Assembly: GCA_947462335.1 (NCBI GenBank)
Contig: OX381719.1
Location: forward strand, 67,259,534-67,323,533
Length of the DNA: 64,000 nucleotides
Source: Harmothoe impar
Taxonomy: Eukaryota > Annelida > Polychaeta > Phyllodocida > Polynoidae
Direction of reading: 5' to 3'
Part shown: positions 9,546-20,540 of the stretch, piece by piece
How positions within the stretch are numbered: position 1 is the stretch's first letter
How the letters are laid out: the number at the start of each line of letters is the position of its first letter
The notes under the pieces: model-generated
Databases searched by the model: none
Told to the model about the DNA's origin: nothing
Seen by the model: only the letters and a program-made list of their open reading frames with translations
Translations under genes and position numbers: made by a program

Positions 9546-10118
9546 GTACAAGCACACACAGAGGTCAACCATCATGCATGATGGGACAAGACAATTTGCT
9601 GCTCCTCTGCCGATAAAAGCCGGGGGGGGGGGGGGGCACTTGATCTTTTTCTGAGACTGGTGTGTGGCTGGACCTCTGACAATCCTTAACCTTGTGATTC
9701 CAACAACAACACTTTACCCTGCTTTGGTCTAAGGGTGCTAGCTTTTGGGAAAAGGATGATAAGATGGATCATGTTTTGGAAGAAATCTTGCCAAAAACTG
9801 TGATATTTCAGGAGAGAACTGGAGAAAGCTTTGTGATGGACCCTTTTTAGGGTGATTCTGAGGGAAAAATACCCTTGCCAGCCAAACACATTTGTATACA
9901 CTATATATAAAGTGCCCCCCCCCCCCCTCCTTAGTTAAAGAAAAGTGAATCATGAAGGTCCGAAATAATATTTCTCATTCTGTCTCATCAATAACAATTC
10001 TTCAATTTGGAATATGTTTACATATTTGCAGAACGCTTTATTAGGGCCTAATTTGAAGTCTTCTTTAAGTGGTCTTTGCAATTTCATATGGAATGAATGC
10101 CTTTTGTTTTTTAACATT

Positions 10119-10190
10119 TGTGAGCAGGCAAGCAGAAAGGATAGCCAATGGGCCATCTTCTTGGCTATCCTTTTTGCTTGCCTGCTCACA
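10119..10190 (+). other. Long near-perfect hairpin (28-bp arms, 16-nt loop)
   Basis: The arm at 10,119-10,146 is complementary to 10,163-10,190 with one mismatch. At 72 nt overall it has the size of a microRNA precursor. It could also be a recent inverted duplication or a small MITE. Expression cannot be judged from sequence. Confidence 0.55.
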
Positions 10191-11289
10191 TTAAGTAAAT
10201 CCTTCTATACTCATTGTTTTTGACACTTAAGTTTGCATGTGCCAGTCTTCTTTATGGTGAAAGTCACAAGGTGCTCTCCAAAGAAAAAAGCAAATTTCAT
10301 ATCTGTTTTTGAATGTTCATTTTATTCTTATCAGAAATACTTTGCCCAAAAGAAAGAATTCTAACATGCACTTAATCCCCCTTACCCCCTTTGTGTCAGT
10401 CAGATCAATCCTCCCAGGACTTGACACTGTGCATGGGTAAACAGGTTCACAGGGCAGCGACGGTGCAGAAATAAAATATTCTGTGCCATTTTTTCTCCAT
10501 TTCACATCTACCTTTGGTGTTTCTCCAACCTTTTTAGGACTACTAATATTGTTTCAAGGTTACATAAAGTGTACTTGCACTTTTGATACAGGCTACGTTT
10601 ATGTGATACAAACATTTCCTGTCATAAAAAAACACACTTTGACATAGACCAATAGGATACAAGATTAAATGATTATTTCACCCCTGGGATCTCAACATTT
10701 CTCAGGCAGTTGGAAAAAGTATATATAAAACCCCTCCTACACAAAAGATGTCATTATATCAGCCCCGAATTCTTCCATTTACACTGATTCCAAGGTTACA
10801 TATAGTGTATTTGCACTCTCGATACAGGCCAATAGGATACAGTGAACATGTCAAATGTATACATATAGGGTTCTGCATAGCTATGGACCAGGCACCTTTT
10901 TGCTCTTTCTCTGAAATCCCGTCAATTCTCACAAGTGTATGTGGTTATTTCACCCCTGGGATCTCAAAAGCTGTCAGGCGGTTGTAAAAAGTATTTGGGT
11001 TCTAAAAAGATGCTGATCCATAAATCTTTGCTCTTTCTCTGACTATTTTCTAAATCTAAAGTTAATGTTTTACCAGAATAAACACTCTTTTAACCTCTGG
11101 TGCTCAACCTATTTTAAGGGGACAGAGGTTCAAAGCCTTTCAAACAGGAGTACATTCCATAGATCCTGCCACCCTCTTTCCTTTCAATTATGTTCACTGT
11201 CAATTCCTTCTCACTACAACATCAGTTCATAATCATATGTGCTATCAAAATAAATCAAAGCCTGTATGATGGAACATAGTCTCTTAGAT

Positions 11290-13880
11290 CGAGCTGTAAT
11301 CTTTTTTTTCTTTCCAAGGTGGCATCCATTGCACACAAACAAACTTGTTTACAATCTATGTGGTATCAAGGCTTATTGTCATCCAAAGCCGTTGGAAATA
11401 GGCCCATGAGATACAAAACATCATTCTTTGCATTTCTCTCTCCCATCTTTCTTTCTTTCTTTCTTTCTTTCTAAAACAACAGTTTTCTGTCCTACGAGTT
11501 TGATAGTTTTCTCATCGTAGGGGTGTAAAAAAAATTTCCAGGGAGACCAAGAAATGATCAACAGCCTGAAAAATTAGAGCATTCCCAAGATCCAGATCGC
11601 GTTTTCGGGATTAAAATAGTATACTCTGAATTCCATCTGATATTCATCCATTTGATATCTTCTTTCCAAGGTCACATCCATTACAATTACACTTTCTTTC
11701 TAATGTCACATCAATACATTTACACTTTCTTCTTAACAATCCGTGTTGAATGAATTCCTCAATTCTTCAAAACTTTTTTTTTACTCTCAATTCCGACTTT
11801 CATTTCTGCTATGCTATCTTGTTTTAAAGGTCACATGCATTACAAACACTCTTGCCTCTTCAAAGATTATGCTGTATCAACAATATTTCTACTCATAAGG
11901 TGTTGGAGAGACAGACCCCCTTGAAAAAATTGAAGGTTTACATCAAATTTATTCCTAAATTCCAAAAAAGATTCTCTTTTTAAAACTTTAAATTCCTTCT
12001 TTATTTCATGCTCTGACGAACACTTCCTAATGTTGCATCCATAACAAGGACACTTGCTTCTTCCCATTGTATTTGCTTTTGACATTTATTGTCACCAAAA
12101 GCTGTTACAATGAGGCCCCTGGGAAATCAAACAGCTGTAGACAATGACATTTTCTAAACACCTCAAATTCTATCATTCTTTGTATTTCCCCTCCCATTTT
12201 TCTTTCTTTCTACAACATCGGTTGTCTGTTCTACAAGTTTGATAGTTTTCTCATTCTAGGGGTTTAAACATTTTCCCGGGAGTGACCAAGAATTCATCAA
12301 CAGCCTGAAGAAGTAAAGCATTCCGAAAGTCCAGATCCAATTTTTGGGATAACCCTGGTATACTCTGAATTCCATCTGATATTCATCCATTTGATATATA
12401 CTTTCCAAGGTCACATCTTTTACATTTACACTTTCTTCTTCACAATCCATCTTGCAACATCCATCTTTCATTTTTGCTCTTATATCTTGTTTTAAAGCTC
12501 ACATCCATCACGGTTACACTTGTCTTTTCAAAAAGTATGTTTTAACACCAATATTTCTATCCAAACTGTGCTCTAGAGAGAGCGACCTATGAAAAAATGA
12601 AGGTTTACATCAAATATATCGCCAAATTCTAGAAAATACTCTCTTTTTCAAACTCTAAATTGTTCCTTCATTTAATGCTTTTACAATGAGGCCCCTGGGA
12701 AATCAAACAGCTGTAGACCATGACATTTTCTAAACACCTCAAATTCTATCATTCTTTGTATTTCCCCTCCCATTTTTCTTTCTTTCTACAACATCGGTTG
12801 TCTGTTCTACAAGTTTGATAGTTTTCTCATTCTAGGGGTTTAAACATTTTCCCGGGAGAAACCAAGAATTCATCAACAGCCTGAAGAAGTAAAGCATTCC
12901 GAAAATCCAGATCCAATTTTTGGGATAACCCTGGTATACTCTGAATTCCATCTGATATTCATCCATATGATATATACTTTCCAAGGTCACATCTTTTATA
13001 TTTACACTTTCTTCTTCTTCACAATCCATCTTGCAACATCCTTTCCTCTCACCTAAAGCTGTAAGAAAAAGACCCTAGAAAATTAAACATAATAACATTG
13101 TATAATATCCGAAATTCTCCAAAACTGAATTTTTTCTCTCAATTCCCCCTTTCATTTCTGCTCCGATATCTTGTTTTAAAGCTCACATCCATCACAGTCA
13201 CACTTGTCTCTTCAAAAAGTATGTTTTATGGCCAATATTTCTATCCAAACTGTGTTCTAGAGAGAGAGAGACCTCTGAAAAAATGAAGGTTTACATCAAA
13301 AATATATCCCCAAATTCTAGAAAATACTCTCTTTTTCAAACTCTAAATTGTTCCTTCATTTAATGCTTTGACAAGTACTTTCAAATGTCCCATCCATTAC
13401 AAAGACACTTGCTTCTTCACATTGTGTTTGCTTTTGACACTTATTGTCACCAAAAGCTGTTACAATGAGGCCCCTGGGAAATCAAACAGCTGTAGACCAT
13501 GACATTTTCTAAACACCTCAAATTCTGACATTCTTTGTATTTCCCCTCCTATTTTTTTTTCTTTCTACAACATCAGTTTTCTGTTCAACAAGTTTGATAG
13601 TTTTCTCATTTAAGGGGTTTAAACATTTTCTCGGGAGGGACCAAGAATTCATTAACAGCCTGAAGAGGTAAAGCATTCTGAAGATCCAGATCCAATTTTT
13701 GGGATAACCCTGGTATACTCTGAATTCCATCTGATATTCATCCATTTGATATATTCTTTCCAAGGTCACATCTTTTACATTTACACTTTCTTCTTCACAA
13801 TCCATCTTGCAACATCCTTTCCTCTCACCTTAAGCTGTAAGAAAAAGACCCTAGAAAATTAAACATAATAACATTGTATA
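11290..13880. repeat. Satellite array of about 778-bp units, left block
   Basis: The landmark 'aacacctcaaattct' recurs at about 12,163, 12,740 and 13,519; the first interval is shortened by a deletion and the second is 779 bp. Each unit holds T/C-rich sequence, an 'aaaagctgttacaatgaggcccctgggaaatcaaacagctgtag'-type block and a segment that is open on the minus strand for 65-95 codons. The array is continued after the inserted retroelement, from 17,362. Confidence 0.85.
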
Positions 13881-13948
13881 TTAATCTATCCAAGGGAAGT
13901 GAGGCGACACAGGAACTGTTTGGGATCCGCGCCGCTGGATAGACGGCC
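13881..13948 (-). repeat. Split direct repeat A, outer copy (YR element 1)
   Basis: 68 bp, starting TTAATCTATCC and ending near GGATAGACGGCC. Nearly identical to 14,126-14,193. It forms the left edge of the element. Confidence 0.85.
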
Positions 13949-14004
13949 TATTTATTAACATAGTAACATGATTAGTTGAATAAAGTAGAAAAGAAAAAAG
14001 AAAA

Positions 14005-14125
14005 TTTCTAAGTGTCCATGATTGAAAGTGTAGCAGGCCGGCAGTGACATCACGGCGTCACTGGCGGGAGAGCTGGTAACACCCCCTGTTGATTAATAGT
14101 TGTACTAATTGATTAGTCCATGTCA
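14005..14125 (-). repeat. Split direct repeat B, internal copy (YR element 1)
   Basis: 121 bp, nearly identical to 17,241-17,361 (one clear difference, catcac/cgtcac). It abuts repeat A at 14,126 with no spacer, the junction expected for the circular-intermediate mechanism of YR retroelements. Confidence 0.88.
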
Positions 14126-14193
14126 TTAATCTATCCAAGGGAAGTGAGGCGACACAGGAACTGTTTGGGATCTGCGCCGCTGGATAGATGGCC
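14126..14193 (-). repeat. Split direct repeat A, internal copy (YR element 1)
   Basis: Second copy of the 68-bp A repeat, directly joined to repeat B. It lies just downstream (minus strand) of the recombinase gene. Confidence 0.85.
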
Positions 14194-14272
14194 AAAGTCC
14201 AAATAATATAGTATGATTATATAGTATGAGCATAGAACAATAAACTTAAGTCACTCATGATAATATAACTAG

Positions 14273-15349
14273 TCAATAGAGCGCACCCTTTTGGTGCGTC
14301 GCATACGACGACAAGGCCTTGGAGACTAAGGAGTCTGTCGCCACTTGATTGGTGAAAGGCTTGGTGAGATACACCAATGCCGCCATGCTGGACCAATCCC
14401 CACATTGTCTTATATCCTCCAAGGAGAGGCCCAGATTGTACATGTACAAGGCGCCTGCGCGTCGTAAGGAGTGGCAACCCACCCTCTTAGACTCCAGACC
14501 CGAGCGGTCTAGCAGGGTCTTGAGAAAGGATAGCAGCTTGCTGTAAGTCAAAGGCTTAGGGGTGCCAGATCCCACCAGCATGAAGGCTGGGCTGTTTGGA
14601 TCTGAGCTTGGGAAATCCATGAAATGTTTCCGGACCCAAGTCACCGTGCACACTGGGGAACCAACAGCTACAGTGACAGGGACTCGGTGGACCTTTTGGC
14701 AGTACTGAATGGTTTTGGAGCTGGACACTTTTATTTCCAGCCCCCAGTCATTGAAGACCACGGCTCCTCTACGCAGGTAGTGACCCTGCAAGGCACTGGA
14801 GTCCGGGACAAGATTACTCTTCCTTAGGAGGCCTCTGAAGGCCAAGGCGATGCATGCCCACATAGTGATCTCGTTTGGATTTGAAAGGTCCAAGCTGTTA
14901 AACATCAAATGCAAGTCCTCCAGGAATAAAGTGGGGCGGTGAGGTTCTGGGTCGCCCAAGGCCCGGCGGATACCCGACATTGTCATAGCAAAAGTAAACT
15001 CAGACCTGAGGTATAGCACATCATGGCTAAAATAATTGTTAAGGCTGATCACAGCGCTGATGTAGTTCTGGATTGTAGAATATCTCAAGGATTTAGACAG
15101 GTACACCGCGTAACGGCACATGACGTCAAGCTTGGTGGGTACCGGGGTGGCGTCGGCTAGGGCACAGAACCCGAGGAACTTTTTCCACTGGGAAGTTTTC
15201 GTTTTCCAGGTGGAGGCCGACCACGCCATGGACCTCAACTCTGCGGCCCTGATGTCCAGCTCCCTGACAAACTCGTTTGTTTCTACAACATAAATGGAAA
15301 GGAATGTCATTAAAGCACTCGGCTCTGGACACTGCATCGGCAACAACAT
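14273..15349 (-). CDS. Tyrosine recombinase of YR retroelement 1
   Basis: 358 codons from an ATG. A SAM-like DNA-binding N-terminal half (WKTKTSQWKKFLGFC ... YSTIQNYISAV) precedes the catalytic domain, with visible R (AFRGLLRKSNL), H-x-x-R (GCHSLRRAG) and the region of the nucleophile Y (GDWSSMAALVYL). It would join the circular cDNA to the target. Its first 75 codons overlap the end of the RT frame in another register. An acceptor-like TTATGTTGTAG in the overlap suggests that splicing may join the two, as in the second YR element, but no clear donor could be chosen. Confidence 0.9.
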   Translation of the reverse strand: MLLPMQCPEPSALMTFLSIYVVETNEFVRELDIRAAELRSMAWSASTWKTKTSQWKKFLGFCALADATPVPTKLDVMCRYAVYLSKSLRYSTIQNYISAVISLNNYFSHDVLYLRSEFTFAMTMSGIRRALGDPEPHRPTLFLEDLHLMFNSLDLSNPNEITMWACIALAFRGLLRKSNLVPDSSALQGHYLRRGAVVFNDWGLEIKVSSSKTIQYCQKVHRVPVTVAVGSPVCTVTWVRKHFMDFPSSDPNSPAFMLVGSGTPKPLTYSKLLSFLKTLLDRSGLESKRVGCHSLRRAGALYMYNLGLSLEDIRQCGDWSSMAALVYLTKPFTNQVATDSLVSKALSSYATHQKGALY

Positions 15350-17027
15350 TCTTGTAACCCGGCAAGAAAACCCCCACTAGATGGCAATTAAAAATCACAG
15401 TGTCCCAGAAAATGAGGCGGAGGATGTCCATGGACCTGCTATTGTCACTCTTGCCCGTATTCAAAGCGGCCACCACCTGGGTGTTGTCCGTCACGCATTC
15501 TACGCATGTGTCGCGCCACTCGTCCCCCCATCTCCTCAGGGCCATGAGGATAGGATATAGCTCCTGTACGTTAATGTTAGAGGGAATGTGCATATCCGGT
15601 TTAGGAGTACAATGATTGTGAAGATCTCTCGGGTCCCTCCAACTCTTAGACCACGAGCCGGCGGCCCAGTCGTCGCCGTACACAGCCCCCCACCCGACCG
15701 TGGTCGCCGCATCGGTGTGAATGATTGCCGTGTTCATTGGGCCCGGTTTGATGATCTTAGCCTCCCCGTTAAACCACGCTGCGAAGTCTGACCACCACAG
15801 GAGGTCCTGGCGGAATGACTTTGATAGCGAAACATATCGCTTGCCGGGGGTAAAATGCGAAAGCATTTCGATGACTCGATGACTGAAAGTCCTGCCGCCC
15901 CTAACTAGCGTGCTGCAGTGGGCTAGAACCCCACATAGGCGTTGCAGCTGCTTCCTCGTCGCCCGCAGGCGACCTGAGAAGAAGTCTATTTCCTCGTGTA
16001 GGCTGGCTATTTTCTCGTCGGGCAGACGGAGTTTCATTTCGATGGAGTCTAACTCCACTCCCAGATAGGTCTGGATTTGGGCCGGCGACTTGACCTTTTT
16101 ATATGAAATATAGAAACCCAACCTCCTCAATACACTATGGAGGTAAAGTTGGGCTGTCTGGCATTCGTTGAAATTGCGACCCATCACTAGAAAGTCATCA
16201 AGGTAATTGGCACAAAAGAAACCTTGTCCCTCCATATGAAGCGAGACCGCGTCGGTGATGCGAGTGAACACGCTAGGAGACATCCTGGTCCCGAAGGCCA
16301 AGAAATTGTCCTCTATGAAGCACGGGGTACCGTCTATGTCCCACTGCAAACCTTGAAACTTCCTGTCACTCTCTCTTATCAAAATTGACCTATACGCACT
16401 GGTAATGTCTGTGACTGCCATAAAGCAGTACGGCTGTATAGCTGCGGAAACCATATCTACGGTTTTATACTTGAAAGTTTGGAAGGTAGATTCCATAAAG
16501 GAATTGCTGGACGCCCCTAGCGGGCGGCTAGCATCCGTGATAGGCCTATATGAGCCCCCTTTCTTCTCGACGGCACCGAGGGCATGGATGCAGTGGGGGG
16601 TACTCGGCACCAACGACAACTTGCCACTACTCAACTCCTCGAGAATAATCTCGCTAATCTCATCCTTGGCTGAGACGGTCGCAGATTTATAGTTTGTACA
16701 CAAATAGGGGTGAATCACAGAGCCTGGGTCAACCAATTTAAAGCCGTGGGTTAAACCGTCCAACAAAAAATGTGCGTCTGGGTCGGGGGCGGCTACACCA
16801 TGTCCCGACAGCATATCCCTCCATGCACATAAATTCATCTGTGATCGCACACACCCCACAAAGTGGGTCTCCTTGACATCCCATAATGGGAGGTAGTCCG
16901 CGTACATGCTACACAAATCATCTACACTCGCACATACACAAATAGCATCACAATCTACACTGATGTCCCATGTCTGCGCGTGCCCTCGGCTCGGCTCCGC
17001 ACTGACGGCTAATGTCTGCGCGTGCAC
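15126..17027 (-). CDS. Reverse transcriptase-RNase H of YR retroelement 1
   Basis: This frame shows DIRS-type RT motifs (CIHALGAVEKK, ITDASRPLG, AYRSILI, LAFGTRMSP and the catalytic YLDDFLV), then an RNase H domain (HTDAATTVGWGAV, NVQELYPILMALRRWG, VTDNTQVVAAL, ADAVSRAE). The true protein probably ends soon after ADAVSR, where the recombinase frame begins; the last 60 codons are likely out of register. There is no ATG at the start: the frame is open back to a TGA at 17,064-17,066 that ends the gag remnant in the same frame. A 42-bp tandem duplication (14-residue SAEPSR...HAQT repeat) lies near the N-terminus. Confidence 0.9.
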   Translation of the reverse strand: MHAQTLAVSAEPSRGHAQTWDISVDCDAICVCASVDDLCSMYADYLPLWDVKETHFVGCVRSQMNLCAWRDMLSGHGVAAPDPDAHFLLDGLTHGFKLVDPGSVIHPYLCTNYKSATVSAKDEISEIILEELSSGKLSLVPSTPHCIHALGAVEKKGGSYRPITDASRPLGASSNSFMESTFQTFKYKTVDMVSAAIQPYCFMAVTDITSAYRSILIRESDRKFQGLQWDIDGTPCFIEDNFLAFGTRMSPSVFTRITDAVSLHMEGQGFFCANYLDDFLVMGRNFNECQTAQLYLHSVLRRLGFYISYKKVKSPAQIQTYLGVELDSIEMKLRLPDEKIASLHEEIDFFSGRLRATRKQLQRLCGVLAHCSTLVRGGRTFSHRVIEMLSHFTPGKRYVSLSKSFRQDLLWWSDFAAWFNGEAKIIKPGPMNTAIIHTDAATTVGWGAVYGDDWAAGSWSKSWRDPRDLHNHCTPKPDMHIPSNINVQELYPILMALRRWGDEWRDTCVECVTDNTQVVAALNTGKSDNSRSMDILRLIFWDTVIFNCHLVGVFLPGYKNVVADAVSRAECFNDIPFHLCCRNKRVCQGAGHQGRRVEVHGVVGLHLENENFPVEKVPRVLCPSRRHPGTHQA

Positions 17028-17063
17028 TCGGCTCGGCTCCGCGCTGACGACTAGATCATGTGG

Positions 17064-17240
17064 TCACATATGATGACCCGGGTTGCCCTGTTGGGCATGA
17101 GGGGGACCTTGAGGTGGGAAACCACTCCCATATCCTGGAGGGGGGTTACCCATCATCTGAGCCTGGTTGCCATAGAAACCGCTAGGTTGGCTCCTGCAGT
17201 ATCTACCTTTATGGGCCCCCCGGCAGTTGCTGCAAATATG
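17064..17240 (-). pseudogene. Gag C-terminal remnant of YR retroelement 1
   Basis: A frame running from the inner edge of repeat B to the TGA at 17,064 encodes a zinc-knuckle-like CSNCRGAHKGRYC and a Gly/Pro/Gln-rich tail. The rest of gag is absent because repeat B follows immediately upstream. Only the stop codon separates this frame from RT. Confidence 0.7.
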
Positions 17241-17361
17241 TTTCTAAGTGTCCATGATTGAAAGTGTAGCAGGCCGGCAGTGACGTCACGGCGTCACTGG
17301 CGGGAGAGCTGGTAACACCCCCTGTTGATTAATAGTTGTACTAATTGATTAGTCCATGTCA
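17241..17361 (-). repeat. Split direct repeat B, 5' terminal copy (YR element 1)
   Basis: 121-bp terminal copy matching 14,005-14,125. The satellite resumes at 17,362. Confidence 0.88.
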
Positions 17362-20200
17362 ATTTCCGAAATTCTCCAAAACTGAATTTTTTCTCTCAAT
17401 TCCCCCTTTCATTTCTGCTCCGATATCTTGTTTTAAAGCTCACATCCATCACAGTCACACTTGTCTCTTCAAAAAGTATGTTTTATGGCCAATATTTCTA
17501 TCCAAACTGTGTTCTAGAGAGAGAGAGACCTCTGAAAAAATGAAGGTTTACATCAAAAATATATCCCCAAATTCTAGAAAATACTCTCTTTTTCAAACTC
17601 TAAATTGTTCCTTCATTTAATGCTTTGACAAGTACTTTCAAATGTCCCATCCATTACAAAGACACTTGCTTCTTCACATTGTGTTTGCTTTTGACACTAA
17701 TTGTCACCAAAAGCTGTTACAATGAGGCCCCTGGGAAATCAAACAGCTGTAGACCATGACATTTTCTAAACACCTCAAATTCTGACATTCTTTGTATTTC
17801 CCCTCCCATTTTTCTTTCTTTCCACAACAGCAGTTTTCTGTTCTACAAGTTTGATAGTTTTCTCATTTTAGGGGTTTAAACATTTTCCCGGGAGAAACCG
17901 AGAATTCATCAACAGCCTGAAGAAGTAAAGCATTCCGAAAATCCAGATCCTTTTTTTGGGATAACCCTGGTGTACTCTGAATTCCATCTGATATTATTCC
18001 ATTTGATATATTCTTTCCAAGGTCAGATCTTTTACATTAACACATTCTTCTTCTTCACAATCCATCTTGCAGCATCCTTTCCTCTCACCTGAAGCTGTAA
18101 GAAAAAGACCCTAAAAAAAAAACATAATAACATTGGATAATATCAGAAATTCTTCAAAACTGATTTTTTTCTCTCAATTCCCTCTTTCATTTCTGCTCCG
18201 ATATTTTGTTTTAAAGCTCACATCCATCACAGTCACACTTGTGTCTTCAAAAAGTATGTTTTACGGCCAATATTTCTATCCAAACTGTGTTCTAGAGATA
18301 GAGAGACCCCTAAAAAAATTGAAGGTTTACATCAAATATATCCCCTAATTCTAGAAAATATTCTCTTACTTAAGTTATAAATTCTTCCTTTATTTAATGC
18401 TCTGACGAGTACTTTCAAATGTCAGATCCATTACAAAGACACTTGCTTCTTCACATCGTATTTGCTTTTGACATTTATTGTCACCAAAAGCTGTTACAAT
18501 GAGGCCCCTGGGAAATCAAACAGCTGTAGACCATGACATTTTCTAAACACCTCATATTCTGACATTCTTTGTATTTCCCCTCCCATTTTTCTTTTTGTCT
18601 ACAACATCAGTTTTCTGTTCTACAAGTTTGATAGTTTTCTCATTAAAGGGGTTTAAACATTTTCCCGAGAGAGACCAAGAATTCATCAACAGCCTGAAGA
18701 AGTAAAGCATTCCAAAGATCCATATCCAATTTTTGGGATAACCCTGGTATACTCTGAATTCAATCTGATATTCATCCATTTGATATCTTCTTTCCAAGGT
18801 CACATCCATTACATTCACACTTTCTTCTTCACAATCCATCTTGCAACATCCTTTCCTCTCACCTTAAGCTGTAAGAAAAAGACCCTAGAAAATGAAGCAG
18901 AATTACATTGTATAAATTCGGAAATTCTTCAAAACTGAATTTGTTCTCTCAATTCCCTCTTTCATTTCTGCTCTGATATCTTGTTTAAAAGCTCACATCC
19001 GTCACAGTCACACTTGTCTCTTCAAAAATTATGTTTTACCACCAATATTTCTATCCAAACTGTGTTCTAGAGAGAGAGAGACCTCTGAAGAAAATTCAAA
19101 GGTTTACTTCAAATATATCCCCAAATTCTAGAAAATACTCTCTTTTTTAAACTTTAAATTCGTCCTTCATTTAATGCTTTGATGAGTTGTTTCAAATGTC
19201 CCATCCATTACAAAGACACTTGCTTCTTCACATTTTATTTGCTTTTCACATTTATTGTCACCAAAAGCTGTTTCAATGAGGTCCCTTGCAAATCAAACAG
19301 CTGTAGACCATGAAATCTTCTAAACACCTCAAATTCTGTCCTTCTTTGTATTTCCCCTCCCATTTTTCAAGGGTTATATCAATTATATCCCCAAATTCTA
19401 GAAAATACTCTCTCTTTTTAAACTCTAATTTGGTTCTTCATTGAATGCTTTGACAAGTTCTTTCAAATGTCCCATCCATTACAAAGACACTTGCTTCTTC
19501 ACATTGTATTTGCTTTTGACATTTATTGTCACCAAAAGCTGTTACAATGAGGCCCTTGGGAAATCAAACAGCTGTAGACTATGACATTTTCTAAACACCT
19601 CAAATTCTGTTATTCTTTGTATTTCCCCTCCCATTTTTCTTTCTTTCTACAACAGCAGTTTTCTGTTCTACAAGTTAGATACTTGTCTCATTTTAAGGGT
19701 TAAAACGTTTTCTGGGAGATACTAAGAATTCATCAAAGGCCTGAAGAAATAAAGCATTCCAAAGATCCAGATCCAATTTTTGGGATAACCCTGGTATACT
19801 CTGAATTCCATCTGATATTCATCCATTGGATATCTTCTTTCCAAGGTCACATTCATTACATTCACACTTTCTTCTTCACAATCCATCTTGGAACATCCTT
19901 TCCTCTCACCTTAAGCTGTAAGAAAAAGACCCTAGAAAATGAAGCAGAATTACATTGTATAAATTCCGAAATTCTTCAAAACTCAATTTTTTTCTCTCAA
20001 TTCCCTCTTTCATTTCTGCTCTGATATCTTCTTTTAAAGCTCACATTCATTGCAGTCACACTTGTCTCTTCAAAAATTATGTTTTACAACCAATATTTCT
20101 ATCCAAACTATACTCTCTTTTTTAAACTCCAAATTGGTCCTCCAATTAATCTTCACATTGTTTTTGCTTTTGACATTTATTGTCACCAATAAAGCATTCC
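17362..20200. repeat. Satellite array of about 778-bp units, right block
   Basis: Continuation of the left block. Landmarks at about 17,777, 18,554, 19,331 and 19,599 are spaced 777, 777 and 268 bp, the last reflecting a deleted unit. The array degenerates near 20,100-20,200. Confidence 0.85.
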
Positions 20201-20389
20201 CAAGATCCAGATTAAATGAAGTGCAAATATAAAATATCTTAATGAATGAATTTGCTCTGTTAAAGTGGGTTGCCATGGCAGCAGTTTCTCTCCATCAGAA
20301 CAGAATACCCTGGGACAGACCTAGGGGAATATGTCATGCACAATACACAGGCTTTGTTAAATAAGAATAAGACATCTGGCAGAGTGGCA

Positions 20390-20540
20390 CAGCAGCAGGT
20401 CCTGGTCATCATATTGATCATAGTGAAGCATTAAACTGCAGCCAGTGTGGCCAACACCCACAGATAATGGGGCAGTCAGGTGTCACAGCTCACTACGACA
20501 GACAAAGGGGACATGCTTCCACGACCTATACACAATCGTA
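20390..20540 (+). repeat. Direct repeat flanking the satellite region, copy 2
   Basis: Diverged copy of 9,367-9,545 in the same orientation, on the other side of the array. Confidence 0.65.

Larger units (their letters stand above)
9096..11290. other. Noncoding, repeat-containing stretch
   Basis: No gene is supported. Visible parts are a segment repeated at 20.39-20.54 kb (9,367-9,545), G- and C-runs (9,622-9,638; 9,915-9,927), a long hairpin (10,119-10,190), and two related blocks of about 250 bp (near 10,550-10,715 and 10,785-11,000) that share the 'ttatttcacccctgggatctcaa' theme. Confidence 0.6.
13881..17361 (-). mobile_element. YR retroelement (Ngaro/DIRS-like), 3.48 kb, inserted in the satellite
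   Basis: Reading the minus strand, the order is 5' repeat B, gag remnant, RT-RNase H, tyrosine recombinase, then repeats A, B, A. These are the split direct repeats of Ngaro/PAT-type YR elements. Comparison with uninterrupted satellite units (for example near 13,100) shows that exactly this segment was added, without a target-site duplication, as expected for tyrosine-recombinase integration. Most of gag is missing, so the copy is an internally deleted derivative. Its coding region has clearly higher G+C than the surrounding satellite. Confidence 0.92.
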
